Source: Caballeronia ptereochthonis
GTDB lineage: Bacteria; Pseudomonadota; Gammaproteobacteria; Burkholderiales; Burkholderiaceae
Assembly: GCF_001545075.1 (NCBI RefSeq)
Contig: NZ_FCOB02000002.1
Span: 248,001 to 312,000, forward strand
DNA length: 64,000 nt
Direction of reading: 5' to 3'
Position numbers and translations under genes: made by a program. Within the stretch, counting starts at the first letter, position 1. Each line of letters begins with the position of its first letter. This document shows, piece after piece, positions 45,413 through 56,888 of the stretch. The notes below the pieces were generated by a model. It ran no database searches, was not told the origin of the DNA, and worked only from the letters and a program-made list of their open reading frames with translations.

Positions 45413-46309
45413 TCAGCATTTCGGCTTTTGTCCGATCTCATGGTTTGCCATGATTTCGAGCGCTCGCACCATCGCGGAGTGGTCCCACGCCTTGCCGCCG
45501 TGCGCCGTGCATGCATTGAAGAGTTGCTGGCACGTCGCCGTGTTCGGCAGCGCGACGCCGAGCGATTGCGCCGTCGCCAGCGCCAGGTTCAAATCCTTCT
45601 GATGCAGTTCGATGCGAAAGCCGGGATCGAACGTGCGCTTGGTCATGCGTTCGCCGTGCACTTCGAGAATGCGCGAAGACGCGAAGCCGCCCATCAGTGC
45701 GGTGCGGACCTTCTCGGCATCGACGCCCGCCTTCGACGCGAGCAGGAGCGCCTCGCCCACCGCCTCGATGGTCGCCGCGACGATCACCTGATTGGCGACC
45801 TTGCACACTTGCCCCGCGCCGACTTCACCGATGAGCGAGATGTTCTTGCCCATCATCTCGAAGAGCGGCTTGACCTTGTCGAAGGTGGCCTGCGCGCCGC
45901 CGACCATGATCGTGAGCGAGCCTGCCTTCGCGCCGACTTCGCCGCCGGAGACGGGCGCGTCGAGATAATCCGCGCCTTTCTCGCGCACCTTCGCCGCGAA
46001 TTCGCGCGTGGCCATTGGCGAGATGGAACTCAAATCGACAACGATCTGCCCCGCCTTCAGCTTCTCCGCCACGCCCTTCTCGCCGAAGAGCACGCGCTCC
46101 ACGTCTGGTGTGTCCGGCACCATCACGAACAGGATGTCGGCCTTCGATGCGACTTCGGCCGGGCTCCTGCACGCGACGACGCCCGCCTGCGTCAGTTCGT
46201 CGGGCACGCCGCTTCTCGTGAAGGCCGCAAGCTCGACGCCGTTCTTGCGAAGATTGACGGCCATGGGCTTGCCCATGATGCCGAGTCCGATAAAGCCAGC
46301 TTTCTGCAT
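45413..46309 (-). CDS. 2-hydroxy-3-oxopropionate reductase-like beta-hydroxyacid dehydrogenase
   Basis: 298 aa from ATG 46309. Rossmann GFIGLGIMGKPMAVNL at the start, substrate-binding DAPVSGGEVGAK, and GAGQVCKVANQVIVA containing the catalytic Lys. Matches GarR/GlxR tartronate-semialdehyde reductases (292-299 aa). Reduces tartronate semialdehyde to glycerate with NAD(P)H, linking to glyoxylate carboligation; gcl and hyi are not in this window, so another hydroxyacid is possible. Followed on the minus strand by the acyl-CoA ligase but separated by about 90 bp. Confidence 0.88.
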   Translation of the reverse strand: MQKAGFIGLGIMGKPMAVNLRKNGVELAAFTRSGVPDELTQAGVVACRSPAEVASKADILFVMVPDTPDVERVLFGEKGVAEKLKAGQIVVDLSSISPMATREFAAKVREKGADYLDAPVSGGEVGAKAGSLTIMVGGAQATFDKVKPLFEMMGKNISLIGEVGAGQVCKVANQVIVAATIEAVGEALLLASKAGVDAEKVRTALMGGFASSRILEVHGERMTKRTFDPGFRIELHQKDLNLALATAQSLGVALPNTATCQQLFNACTAHGGKAWDHSAMVRALEIMANHEIGQKPKC

Positions 46310-46346
46310 GTCTTCCTCCGGTGCGGTGAAGCCTTCAGACGAGATG

Positions 46347-46982
46347 TCAGGCGAGATCGTCGAGCTTGACCTCGAAGCCGCGCCTGACGGCAGGGCGCGC
46401 AAAGAGCGCTTCATACCAGCGCTTGACGTTGGGAAACTCGTCGAGCGAAACCTGATGCCGCTCATGCCGCCAGGCCCATCCGAGAATCGCGAAATCGGCG
46501 ACGGACAGCGGTCCCGCGACGAACTCCACTTGCGCCAGACGCCGGTCGAGCACGCCATAAAGACGGCGGGTTTCATCGGAATAGCGCTTCAGTCCATAGC
46601 GGCGATCGCTTTCCGCCTCGACCATGCGGAAGTGATGCACCTGCCCAGGCATCGGGCCGAAGCCGCCCATCTGCCACATCAGCCATTCGAGCACCGGTAC
46701 GCGATCGCGCAGGCCTGCAGGCAGGAACTTGCCGGTCTTCTCGCCGAGATAGAGCAGGATCGCGCCGGATTCGAACACGCTGATCGGCTGGCCGTCGGGG
46801 CCGTCAGGATCGACGATCGCCGGTATGCGGTTGTTCGGGCTGATGCGCAGGAACCCGGGCGCGTGCTGCTCGCCCTTGGAAATGTTCACCGTCTTCACGG
46901 TATAGGGCAGTTGCATTTCCTCCAGCGCGACGCTGATCTTGCGTCCGTTGGGCGTATTCCAGGTATGTAGCTCGATGGTCAT
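46347..46982 (-). CDS. Glutathione S-transferase, YfcG/Ure2-like
   Basis: 211 aa. N-terminal thioredoxin fold MTIELHTWNTPNGRKISVALEE, with NTPNGRK as in YfcG, cis-Pro block NNRIPAIVD and FESGAILLYLGEKTG; C-terminal all-helical domain has SVADFAILGW. YfcG-type enzymes reduce disulfides using glutathione. Closely follows the second GST gene (stop to start 16 bp), same strand. Confidence 0.9.
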   Translation of the reverse strand: MTIELHTWNTPNGRKISVALEEMQLPYTVKTVNISKGEQHAPGFLRISPNNRIPAIVDPDGPDGQPISVFESGAILLYLGEKTGKFLPAGLRDRVPVLEWLMWQMGGFGPMPGQVHHFRMVEAESDRRYGLKRYSDETRRLYGVLDRRLAQVEFVAGPLSVADFAILGWAWRHERHQVSLDEFPNVKRWYEALFARPAVRRGFEVKLDDLA

Positions 46983-46998
46983 GGCGATGCGTTCCGGT

Positions 46999-47625
46999 TC
47001 AGGTCAATGCGGGCGCGACGTAGCGCTGAAAACCCGTGCGCTGCGTGATGCCCACGTACCAGCGTTCGAGCTCGGGCAGCGCGGGCCGCGCGAGCTCGGC
47101 GATGCCGAACCAGCGGCGCGCATACGCCGCGATGACGAGATCCGCCAGCGTAAACGTGCTGCCTTCGAGATAGGTGCGGCCTTTCAGATGCGCATCGATG
47201 ACGCGCCAGAGTTTCTCGACCCCGCTCGCGGCGGCGGCGAGCTGCGCCACGTCGCGGTCGGCGGGGCTCGTGCGGACATAGCCCCAGAATACCGGGCGCT
47301 CGGCGGGCTGCAGCGTGGAGAGCGTCCAGTCGAGCCAGCGGTCCGCGCTCGCGCGCACCTTCGGCTCGCCGGGGTAGAGCGTGCTGGCGGGGCCGTACTG
47401 CATCGCGAGATAGCGGATGATCGAGTTCGATTCCCATAGCACGAAATCGCCGTCGACCAGCGTGGGCACGCGGCCCATCGGGTTCATCGCGAGGTATTCG
47501 GGCTCGTCGTTGCGCCCGAAGTTCAGGCCGGCGTCGATGCGGTCGTACGCGAGTCCCAGTTCCTCGCAGCACCACAGTACTTTCTGCACGTTGACCGAGT
47601 TGGCTCTGCCCCAGATCGTCAGCAT
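46999..47625 (-). CDS. Glutathione S-transferase family protein
   Basis: 208 aa. MLTIWGRANSVNVQKVLWCCEELG is the typical start, followed by NPMGRVPTLVDGDF, WESNSIIRYLA and TLADLVIAAYARRW. Ser11 (ANSVN) is the probable catalytic residue, suggesting a theta/beta-like type. Adjacent and upstream of the YfcG-like gene in the same operon. Confidence 0.9.
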   Translation of the reverse strand: MLTIWGRANSVNVQKVLWCCEELGLAYDRIDAGLNFGRNDEPEYLAMNPMGRVPTLVDGDFVLWESNSIIRYLAMQYGPASTLYPGEPKVRASADRWLDWTLSTLQPAERPVFWGYVRTSPADRDVAQLAAAASGVEKLWRVIDAHLKGRTYLEGSTFTLADLVIAAYARRWFGIAELARPALPELERWYVGITQRTGFQRYVAPALT

Positions 47626-47750
47626 TCGATGTCTTCCTCCTTACGTGTCGTCCGGCGAAGGCATGACGGCGGGTCGCCGCGCCATGCCTTCGCTGCATTC
47701 GTGTCGAAGGATCAATCTTAGCCGGGTTCCGCGTTTTGCCGCGAACCTGT

Positions 47751-48527
47751 TTACTCGACGTGTGCCGCGAAACCGGTCCGGCCCTCCGCGAGTTCGTCGC
47801 GCAGCGTGAGCAGGGGAATCGCGTAATCGCCGTGATTCTGCTTGCGGAATGCGATGGGTGCGTCGTCCCAGAGGCGGTCGAGGCGCTGCCCGAGCGCATC
47901 GCAGGTTGCTTGCAGGCGCGCATCGTCCATGGTGCTCGTGTGATAGACGACGAAGGGCGGCAGCACGTCGAAGCCGGGATAGAAGAGCACGCCATGCTGG
48001 ATCGGGAACAGGATGTCGTCGATCGGTCCGTTGATGCCGCGCGGGCCGTAGTGCGACTCCCAGCCGCCCGTCGTGACGACGATCATCGCGCGCTTGCCTG
48101 CCATCATTCCCTCGCCGTAGCGGTCGCCCCAATGGGTGTCGGAGTGTTCGCCCACACCGTAGCCGAAACCGTACGCATACACGCGCTCGACCCAGCCCTT
48201 CATGATCGCGGGCATCGAGAACCACCACATCGGGAATTGCAGGATCAAGGCATCGGCCCAGCGCAGCTTGTCCTGCTCGATTTCGATATCGCGGCTTTGC
48301 AGGCCGTTTTCGAATGCGTGTTTCGAATCGAGGCTCGGGTGAAACGGCGTGTCGCCATTGCGTTCGCGGACGTCGTTTGCATCGAGCGGGGCTTTCCAGT
48401 TCATCGCGTACAGGTCGGAGACCTGCACCGCATGGCCGTCATTGCGCAGCCGCTCGACCGTGAAGTCATTGATGGCCCCGTTGAGCGAGCGGCGTTCCGG
48501 GTGGGCATACACGATCAGCACATTCAT
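47751..48527 (-). CDS. NAD(P)H-dependent flavodoxin-fold oxidoreductase (quinone reductase type)
   Basis: 258 aa from ATG 48527 with GGAG upstream. MNVLIVYAHPERRSLNGAIN, FPMWWFSMPAIMKGWVERVYAYGFGYG and VVTTGGWESHYGPRGINGPID mark the FMN-dependent NQO1/KefF/MdaB family. Divergent from the LysR gene at 48617 with 89 bp between, so probably regulated by it. Likely reduces quinones or xenobiotics by two electrons. Confidence 0.9.
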   Translation of the reverse strand: MNVLIVYAHPERRSLNGAINDFTVERLRNDGHAVQVSDLYAMNWKAPLDANDVRERNGDTPFHPSLDSKHAFENGLQSRDIEIEQDKLRWADALILQFPMWWFSMPAIMKGWVERVYAYGFGYGVGEHSDTHWGDRYGEGMMAGKRAMIVVTTGGWESHYGPRGINGPIDDILFPIQHGVLFYPGFDVLPPFVVYHTSTMDDARLQATCDALGQRLDRLWDDAPIAFRKQNHGDYAIPLLTLRDELAEGRTGFAAHVE

Positions 48528-48577
48528 GAAGCATCTCCAGTTCAACTCGGAAGGAGGCCAGAATAGGGCGTGCTCAG

Positions 48578-48594
48578 GTATATTGGAAATGAAT
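48578..48594. promoter_or_regulatory. Candidate LysR operator ATATTGGAAATGAATAT
   Basis: Imperfect inverted repeat with ATAT-rich ends in the 89-bp gap between the divergent oxidoreductase and LysR genes; it has T-N11-A character. Position about 23 bp ahead of the LysR ATG. Confidence 0.4.
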
Positions 48595-48616
48595 ATCTCG
48601 AATTGCAGGAATTAAA

Positions 48617-49513
48617 ATGAATAATGTGCTTAGACGGCTCGATCTCAACCTGCTCGTCACGCTCGATGTCCTGCTCGCCGAGCAGAACGTCACGCGTGCG
48701 GCGGAACGTCTTCATTTCTCGCAGCCTTCCGTGAGCGTGCATCTGGCCAAGCTGCGCGATATCTTCGGCGATCCGTTGCTATTGCCCGGCCCGCGCGGCA
48801 TGTGGCCGACGGCGCGCGCGCAAGCGCTGCGCGCGCCGCTGCGCGAGGCCCTGGCCTCGCTCGAACGCGCGGTGTCGCCGGAAGAAGCCTTCGATCCATC
48901 CGTCGCCGCCAACATCTGGCGCATCGCGGCGACGGACTACAGCGAATCGACCGTGCTTCTGCCTGCGCTCGGTGCGCTGCGCGCGGTCGCGCCGAATACG
49001 CGGCTCGCGGTCGTCGAGGCGAATCCGCCGCGGCTCGCGAAGGAAGCGGAGCTCGGCGACATCGATCTCGCGTTTCACATCACGTCGGATGCGCCCGCCG
49101 GTTTGCATCGGCGCGCGCTCTTTACGGAAAGCTATGTGCTCGCGGGCCGCAAGGATCACCCGCGCCTGAAGCGCCGCCCGACGCTCTCGCAGTTCTGCGC
49201 GCTGGACCAGGTGATCGTGTCGCCCGATGGCGGCGGCTTCCACGGTCCCACCGACGAAGCGCTGGCCGCGCTGGGCCTGTCGCGGCGCGTGGTGCTTTCC
49301 GTGCCGCATTTTCTCTTCGTGCGCTCGCTGATCGAGACGACCGATCTCGTCGCAATGCTGCCTTCGCGTCTCGTGCAGGACAGCGCCGCGCTCCGCATCG
49401 TCGCGCCACCTGTCGACGTACCGGGCTACGAGATGTCGATGTACTGGCACGAGCGCGTGCATCGCGATCCGGCGCATCGGTGGCTGCGCGAGTTCATTAC
49501 GAAAGCAGTTTGA
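48617..49513 (+). CDS. LysR family transcriptional regulator
   Basis: 298 aa. N-terminal helix-turn-helix NNVLRRLDLNLLVTLDVLL and ERLHFSQPSVSVHLAKLRDIFGDPLLLPGPRGM, which resembles NodD/PcpR-type LysR proteins acting on aromatic catabolism or oxidoreductase genes. It faces the flavodoxin-fold oxidoreductase; the gap contains ATATTGGAAATGAATAT, an inverted repeat suited to a LysR site. Confidence 0.91.
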   Translation: MNNVLRRLDLNLLVTLDVLLAEQNVTRAAERLHFSQPSVSVHLAKLRDIFGDPLLLPGPRGMWPTARAQALRAPLREALASLERAVSPEEAFDPSVAANIWRIAATDYSESTVLLPALGALRAVAPNTRLAVVEANPPRLAKEAELGDIDLAFHITSDAPAGLHRRALFTESYVLAGRKDHPRLKRRPTLSQFCALDQVIVSPDGGGFHGPTDEALAALGLSRRVVLSVPHFLFVRSLIETTDLVAMLPSRLVQDSAALRIVAPPVDVPGYEMSMYWHERVHRDPAHRWLREFITKAV

Positions 49514-49695
49514 AAGTGTAGTGACTTCGCGGCTTTGCCGCATCGCGACTCATGATGTTTCCGCATGATCGTCTTTATCGTTATTACTGATTCAGCGCGC
49601 GATAAGCGAGTGCTAATGTTTGTCGGCAAATCCTTAATAGCTGCATGTGTCTGGCCGGCGTCGCTCCACGATTCGATTACAAGAGGAGACTGCGG

Positions 49696-50961
49696 ATGTC
49701 CAAGATCAAGGCGTGGCGGGGAATGACGACCGTCATTGCAACGGGTACGGTGATGGCGGGGCTGGGCATTTCGGCCACGGCGCACGCAGCAGGAGAGCCG
49801 ATCAAGATCGGCGTCATCAGCGAGGAGTCCGCGGTCGCGGGCGCTTCGATCAGCAAGGCCGCGCAGCTCGCGGCGGACGAGATCAACGCCCACGGCGGCG
49901 TCGACGGCAGGCAGATCCAGATCATCGCGTATGACGACCACTCGTCGGCCTCCGACGGCGTGCGCGCATTCCAGCGCGCGGCGAGTCAGGACAAGGTGGT
50001 CGCGATCATCGGCAGCTATATCAGCGAAGTCGCGCTCGCGATGGAGCCGTGGTCCGCGCGCCTGAAGATGCCCTTCATCACGCCGGGCGCGGCGAGCAAC
50101 GATATCTCCAAGCGCGTTCACGACGACTACACCAACTACAAGTACACCTTCCATGGCTGGATGACGTCCGCGTTCATCGCGCAGTCCATCTGCGATTTCT
50201 CGCATGACGTGCTCGTCGGCGAGTTCAAGATGAAGACGACCGTGGTGATGAGCGAAGACGCCGCGTGGACCAAGCCGCTCGACGAGCGCTACCTCGAATG
50301 CCTGCCGAAGGCGGGCCTGAAGGTGCTCGATCACATCCGCTTCAACCCGGACACGTCGGACTTCACGCCGATCTTCAACCAGATCGAGGCGAAGCATCCG
50401 GACACGATCACGACGGGCATCAGCCACGTCGGCGTGCAACCGACGGTGCAATGGCACGATCAGCAAGTGCCGATTCCGATGTCGGGCCAGAGCTCGCAGG
50501 CCACGACGACGAGCTTCTGGAAGGACACCAACGGCGCGACGGAAGGCGTCATCACGGCATCCGCTGCCGCGCCGGGCGTCGCGATCACGCCGAAGACCGT
50601 GCCCTTCGTCGAGTCATACCAGAAGCGCTTTGGCGGCGTATCGCCCGCATATGACGGCTTCACGAGCTACGACCTGGTGTACATCATCGCGGATGCGATT
50701 CATCGCAACCAGGGCTCGACCGATCCCGACAAGATGGTCGATGCACTGGAGAAGACCGACTACGTCGGCACGATCGGACGCTGGCAGTTCTACGGCAAGA
50801 ACGATCAGTTCACGCACGCGCTGAAGTACGGCGAGGGCTATATCACCGGCATCAATCTGCAATGGCAGAACGGCAAGCAAGTGGCGATCTGGCCGAAGTC
50901 GGTGGCGAACGCGAAGGTCAAGTTCCCGGCCTTCGTGAAGGTGCAGGCAGCGGCCAACTGA
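49696..50961 (+). CDS. Branched-chain-type ABC transporter substrate-binding protein
   Basis: 421 aa. ATG 49696 has GAGGAGA upstream. Signal peptide with TVIATGTVMAGLGISATAHA, then type I periplasmic-binding fold: IGVISEESAVAGASISKAAQLAADEIN, VAIIGSYISEVALAMEPW, FITPGAASNDISKR and YDLVYIIADAIHR. Captures its ligand in the periplasm and delivers to the two permeases encoded just downstream. Ligand not readable; family members bind leucine, amides, urea, or aromatic acids. Confidence 0.93.
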   Translation: MSKIKAWRGMTTVIATGTVMAGLGISATAHAAGEPIKIGVISEESAVAGASISKAAQLAADEINAHGGVDGRQIQIIAYDDHSSASDGVRAFQRAASQDKVVAIIGSYISEVALAMEPWSARLKMPFITPGAASNDISKRVHDDYTNYKYTFHGWMTSAFIAQSICDFSHDVLVGEFKMKTTVVMSEDAAWTKPLDERYLECLPKAGLKVLDHIRFNPDTSDFTPIFNQIEAKHPDTITTGISHVGVQPTVQWHDQQVPIPMSGQSSQATTTSFWKDTNGATEGVITASAAAPGVAITPKTVPFVESYQKRFGGVSPAYDGFTSYDLVYIIADAIHRNQGSTDPDKMVDALEKTDYVGTIGRWQFYGKNDQFTHALKYGEGYITGINLQWQNGKQVAIWPKSVANAKVKFPAFVKVQAAAN

Positions 50962-51060
50962 ATGTGCTGAAACGGGCGAGCGCTTCGTCATGAAGCCGCT
51001 CGCTCGTTCACGCGTTTAGCGGGGACCGGTTCCACGTTGGCATCGACATCAAGGGCCGCT

Positions 51061-51936
51061 ATGCTGCCACTGCAAATTCTCATCGACGGTTTCGCGATCA
51101 GCTCGCTCTACGCGCTCGGGGCGATCGGCTTCACGCTGATCTTCGGCGTATCCGGCGTGCTCAATCTCGCGCACGGCGGCGTGATGCTCATCGCCGCGCT
51201 GCTCGGCTGGGCGCTCGCGGGCGAAGCGGGTCTGGGCACGTATCTCGGCACGCCGCTCGGCGTGATCTGCGGGATGATCGCCGCGTACATCACGTACTTC
51301 ATGGTGGTGCGGCCCATTCAGCGCTCCAGTGCGATTCCGCGCGAGGAGAAGGAGATCTTCGTGCTGACCGGCACGTTGCTGTGGGGCATCATGATCCAGC
51401 AGGGCATGGCCTATCTCTTCTCCGACAACCCCATTACGATGCGTCCGCTCATTCCGGGCGTCGCGAGCCTGGGCGGCGTGCGCGTGCCCTATAACGAAAT
51501 CATGATCGCGGTGGTGTGCTGGGTCGTGATCGGCCTGCTGTGGCTCTTCGTGAACCGCACGAAAGCGGGGAAAGCGCTGCTCGCCGCATCGATGAATCCG
51601 CGCGGGCTGACGCTGCTCGGCTTCGAGCTCTCGCGCATCTATCTGCGCGCCTGGACCATCTACGGCGTGCTCGCGGGCATCGCGGGCGTGCTGCTCGCGT
51701 CGTTCCTCGGCGTGAGCACGAACAACACGGGACAGCTCACGGCGAGCGCGTTTTCCATCGTCGTGCTGGGCGGTCTCGGCAGCGTCTCGGGCTCGCTGAT
51801 GGCCGCCTATGTCGTCGGCTATCTGGAGACCGTGACCGCATATCTCATCGCGCCGACGCTGCGGCCGCTTCCCGCGCTGCTGCTGCTGGTGCTCGTCGTG
51901 TACGTGCGGCCGCAGGGCTTTCTCGGACGTCGCTGA
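51061..51936 (+). CDS. Branched-chain-type ABC transporter permease, LivH-like
   Basis: 291 aa from ATG 51061 (AAGGG upstream). Eight or so membrane helices; MLPLQILIDGFAISSLYALGAIGFTLIFG and GVLNLAHGGVMLIAA carry the LivH start, and VVLGGLGSVSGSLMAAYVVG is the conserved coupling loop. First of the two permease genes, after the binding protein. Confidence 0.92.
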   Translation: MLPLQILIDGFAISSLYALGAIGFTLIFGVSGVLNLAHGGVMLIAALLGWALAGEAGLGTYLGTPLGVICGMIAAYITYFMVVRPIQRSSAIPREEKEIFVLTGTLLWGIMIQQGMAYLFSDNPITMRPLIPGVASLGGVRVPYNEIMIAVVCWVVIGLLWLFVNRTKAGKALLAASMNPRGLTLLGFELSRIYLRAWTIYGVLAGIAGVLLASFLGVSTNNTGQLTASAFSIVVLGGLGSVSGSLMAAYVVGYLETVTAYLIAPTLRPLPALLLLVLVVYVRPQGFLGRR

Positions 51937-51938
51937 TC

Positions 51939-52861
51939 ATGAAAGACATCGTTCGTTCGCGTCTGACCTGGGCCGCCGTGCTGCTCGCAATCGTCGCCGC
52001 GACGCTGCCGTGGTGGCTCACCGGTTACATTCTCGGCGTGCTCACCGTCGCGTATTACTTCGGCGTCTTCGCGATGTCGTGGGACCTGCTGTTCGGCTTT
52101 GCCGGCGAAGTCAACTTCGGTCCGACGTTCCTGATCGGCCTGGGCGCGTATTCCGCCGCGATATTGAACGCGCACGCCGCCGCGCCGATACCGATATGCG
52201 TGATCGCGGGCGGGCTCGTCGCGCTCGTCGGCGGGTTGCTGCTCGCGGTGCCCGCGTTGCGGCTGCGCGGGCCGTACTTCGGCCTTGTCACGCTCGTGGC
52301 GGTGCTATTGCTGCAGAACGCGATCGTGATCTTCGCGGGCATCACGGGCGGCGAGATCGGCATGATGGTGCCCGATGTGATGTCCGTCGATGCGGGCCAT
52401 AACTACTGGATCGCGCTGGCGTTCCTGATCGTCTGCGCGATCATCCTGTTCGGCCTGTCGCGCTCGGCGATCGGTCTCATCCTGCAGGCGAGCGGCCAGG
52501 ACACGGTCGGTGCGCAGGCGCTCGGCTTCAACGTCGTGAAGCACAAGCTCGCGGCGTTCTGCATCAGCGCGGTGTTCTCGGGCGTCGCGGGCGCGATGCT
52601 CGTGTTCTATCAGGGCACGGCGTCGGTCAGCACCGTGGTCGATATCGGCATCGGCGTGCAGATCATCATCGCGGCGGTGCTGGGCGGCAGGCGCACGATA
52701 CTCGGTGCTGTGCTCGGCTCGATCTTTCTCATCGTCGCGGGCGAGTTCCTGCGTCCGCTCGGGCAGATCAACACCTTCGTGGTCGCGGCCGTCGCACTGG
52801 CGGTCATCCTGTTCTTTCCGGATGGATTGCTCGGCAACATCCTGCGCGTGAGGGAGCGCGA

Positions 52862-52865
<4 letters not shown>
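51939..52865 (+). CDS. Branched-chain-type ABC transporter permease, LivM-like
   Basis: 308 aa, ATG two bases after the LivH-like stop. LivM blocks: YYFGVFAMSWDLLFGFAGEVNFGPTFLIGLGAY, ALRLRGPYFGLVTLV, and IGVQIIIAAVLGGRRTILGAVLGS as coupling loop. Its 3' end overlaps the ATPase gene by 4 bp (ATGA). Confidence 0.92.
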
Positions 52866-54376
<1,511 letters not shown>

Positions 54377-54659
54377 GTCAACGCCATGACAAACGCAGCC
54401 ACGACGAGCGACGGCCCGTCTTGCTCGCCGCGCCATCCATAGGCGCATTCCTTTGATCATGCAACCGTTGTTGCGTAAAACACGACAGGCCCTGCCATAA
54501 GCCGCGCCTCGCGATATTGAATGTGTTAAAAATCCACGTGCTTTTTTCGTTGCGCCGAAGCGTTTCTGCGAGCGTTGCCGGCATGGGCAAAGTCAGACAG
54601 CGAACTGAAAGGCTGCGCATCAAAGCCCATCAGAAAAATTGCTAAAAAATAGACACATC
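54377..54659. other. Intergenic region upstream of the porin
   Basis: 283 bp, AT-richer toward the porin. Probably contains the porin promoter and leader; no reliable hexamer pair, hairpin terminator or ORF was identified. Confidence 0.3.
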
Positions 54660-55796
54660 ATGAAGACATTCATATCGCGTGCCGTTGCAGGCGTCGGCGC
54701 ATCCTTGATCGCACTCGCCTGTCAATCCGCGTTCGCGCAAAGCTCGGTCACGCTGTACGGCGTCGCCGACGTGAGTGTGCGCTATCTCTCGAACGCCAAC
54801 GCCAACAACGACGGCAAGGTGTTCATGACCAACGGCGCGATCACCAATAGCCGTATCGGGCTGAAGGGCAGCGAGGATCTGGGCGGCGGCCTCAAGGCGA
54901 TCTTCCAGTTGGAGAGCGGCGTCGAGCTGGAGAACGGCCAGTACTCGGACAGCGCGCGCGAATTCAATCGCGCGGCCTTCGTCGGCCTCTCCAGCCGTTA
55001 CGGCACGCTCACGCTTGGCCGTCAGAAGACGCCGCTCTTCGACATGCTCGGTGACACGTACGATCCACTCACGGTGGGCAACTACTTCGAGAACGCATGG
55101 CTGCCGGTGGCATTGGGCGCGGGTCTCTATGCGGATAACGCGGTGAAGTACAACGGCACGTTCGCGGGCCTGACGATCGGCGCGATGTACTCGTTTGGCA
55201 CGAACTACACGGCGACCGGTCCCGGCGGCTTCTCGGGCCAGGTGCCGGGTCACCTCGGCGCGGGCAACATGTATGGCTTTACGGCGTCGTACGCGATGGG
55301 TCCGCTCTCCGTCGGCGGCGGCTATCAGCAGAACAGCGACAACTCGAGCAACAAGCAGAAGATCTGGAACGCCAACGCGGTCTATGCAATCGGCCAGGCG
55401 AAGCTCTATGTCGGCTATCTGCATTCGACCGACGATACCGGCTTCGTCGACAGCATCCTGCAGCAGCGCGGCCTCGTTTCGGGCACGGATATCCTGAAGG
55501 GCTCGGGCCGCCGTGACGACGGTCCGTTCGCGGGCGTCACGTATCAGGTCACGCCAGCGCTGTTGCTCACGGGCGCGTTCTACTACGACCACATGAAGAA
55601 CGCGGCAATCGGCGGCGGCGCGACGGGCAGCGGCAATCGTTATACGGGCGTCGCGCTCGCGGAGTACGCGCTGTCGAAGCGCACGGAAGTGTATGGCACC
55701 GTCGATTTCAACAAGGTGACGGGCGCGGGCGATGTCGAACTGCCCGGCCGCTCGAATCAGACCGGCGTATCGATCGGCTTGCGCAACATCTTCTGA
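54660..55796 (+). CDS. Gram-negative porin (general, trimeric type)
   Basis: 378 aa from ATG 54660. Signal peptide ending SAFAQSSVTLYGVAD, the standard Burkholderia porin N-terminus, alternating beta-strand pattern with GLKGSEDLGGGLKAIFQLESG, FVGLSSRYGTLTLGRQ, and a C-terminal Phe (RNIF) for Bam recognition. Sixteen-stranded outer-membrane channel. Next to the Liv-type importer and possibly its outer-membrane entry point (inference). Confidence 0.95.
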   Translation: MKTFISRAVAGVGASLIALACQSAFAQSSVTLYGVADVSVRYLSNANANNDGKVFMTNGAITNSRIGLKGSEDLGGGLKAIFQLESGVELENGQYSDSAREFNRAAFVGLSSRYGTLTLGRQKTPLFDMLGDTYDPLTVGNYFENAWLPVALGAGLYADNAVKYNGTFAGLTIGAMYSFGTNYTATGPGGFSGQVPGHLGAGNMYGFTASYAMGPLSVGGGYQQNSDNSSNKQKIWNANAVYAIGQAKLYVGYLHSTDDTGFVDSILQQRGLVSGTDILKGSGRRDDGPFAGVTYQVTPALLLTGAFYYDHMKNAAIGGGATGSGNRYTGVALAEYALSKRTEVYGTVDFNKVTGAGDVELPGRSNQTGVSIGLRNIF

Positions 55797-55802
55797 TCGC
55801 GT

Positions 55803-56870
55803 TCAGCGCACTTGCAGTGTGTAGCGCGTGCGCTGACGATACACCTCGCCAGGACGCAGGACGGCGTGCGCGCCGTTCATGTTGATTCCGTTGGGGAAGC
55901 CGCCTGCTTCCAGACACAGGCCAGCGTGCCTGCGATAACGCGAGCCGCCGCGCGCCGGCACGCCTTCCAGATGATTCCCCGAGTAGAACTGCAAGCCGCG
56001 CGCATCGGTCGCCACGGTCAGCTCGCGCCCGGTCGACGGATCGAACAGCACGGCGACGGGGCGGCGTTCTTCTGCTTCATCGTCGATTACATAGCAATGG
56101 TCGAAGCCACCCGCGAGCGCGAGTTGCTCGTGTGAGGCATCGAGACGCGCGCCGATCGTTCGAGGTGTGCGCAAATCGAAGACGCTGTTCGTCACGTCGT
56201 CACGCGCGATGGGAATCGACGTTGCATCGATCGTAAAGTACTCGTTCGCCGCGATCGCGATTCGATGATCGCGAATGCTCGCTTCCTCGCCTGCCTTTCC
56301 GCTCAGATTGAAGTACGCATGATTCGTCAGGTTGACCGGCGTGGGCGCATCGGTGCGCGCTTCGTAATCGATGGATAGCGTGCCGTCGTCCGCGAGCGCA
56401 TAGCGCACGGTCACGTCCAGATTGCCGGGAAAGCCCGCCGCGCCCGAAGGTGATGGCAGCGTCATCACGAGCGCGCCATCCGCTTCTTGCACGCGCCACA
56501 TCTGTCGATGAAACCCCGCTGATCCGCCGTGCAGATGGTTCGCGCCTTCGTTGCGCTCGACTTCATGCACGATGCCATCGAGCACGAAGCGCGCATCGCG
56601 GATGCGGTTCGCCCAGCGCCCGACGATCGCGCCCATGAACGCGCTGCCGCTCACATACTGGTCGGGCGAGTCGTAGCCGAGCAGCACATCGGCGAACCGG
56701 CCCGTGCGATCGGGCGCGAGCCATGAGACGAGCGTCGCGCCGAGATCGCTGATGTCGATGCGCATGCCCTGAGCGTTGCGCAAGGTGTAGAGATGCGTTT
56801 GCGTGCCGTCGGAGAGGGCGCCCCACGCGCGCATGTCGATGGAAGAGTGAGCAGTCATGCGCGCGATCAT
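55803..56870 (-). CDS. galM: Aldose 1-epimerase
   Basis: 355 aa from ATG 56870; a second ATG at 56858 is possible. GalM motifs: NRIRDARFVLDG, NHLHGGSAGFHRQMW with the catalytic His, TPVNLTNHAYFNLSG with the second His, GGFDHCYVID, and GLCLEAGGFPNGIN with the catalytic Glu. Interconverts alpha and beta aldoses, cytoplasmic. Downstream of the HAD gene on the minus strand by 18 bp, so the two are probably co-transcribed. Confidence 0.92.
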   Translation of the reverse strand: MIARMTAHSSIDMRAWGALSDGTQTHLYTLRNAQGMRIDISDLGATLVSWLAPDRTGRFADVLLGYDSPDQYVSGSAFMGAIVGRWANRIRDARFVLDGIVHEVERNEGANHLHGGSAGFHRQMWRVQEADGALVMTLPSPSGAAGFPGNLDVTVRYALADDGTLSIDYEARTDAPTPVNLTNHAYFNLSGKAGEEASIRDHRIAIAANEYFTIDATSIPIARDDVTNSVFDLRTPRTIGARLDASHEQLALAGGFDHCYVIDDEAEERRPVAVLFDPSTGRELTVATDARGLQFYSGNHLEGVPARGGSRYRRHAGLCLEAGGFPNGINMNGAHAVLRPGEVYRQRTRYTLQVR

Positions 56871-56888
56871 CTCACGATCCGGCTTGCT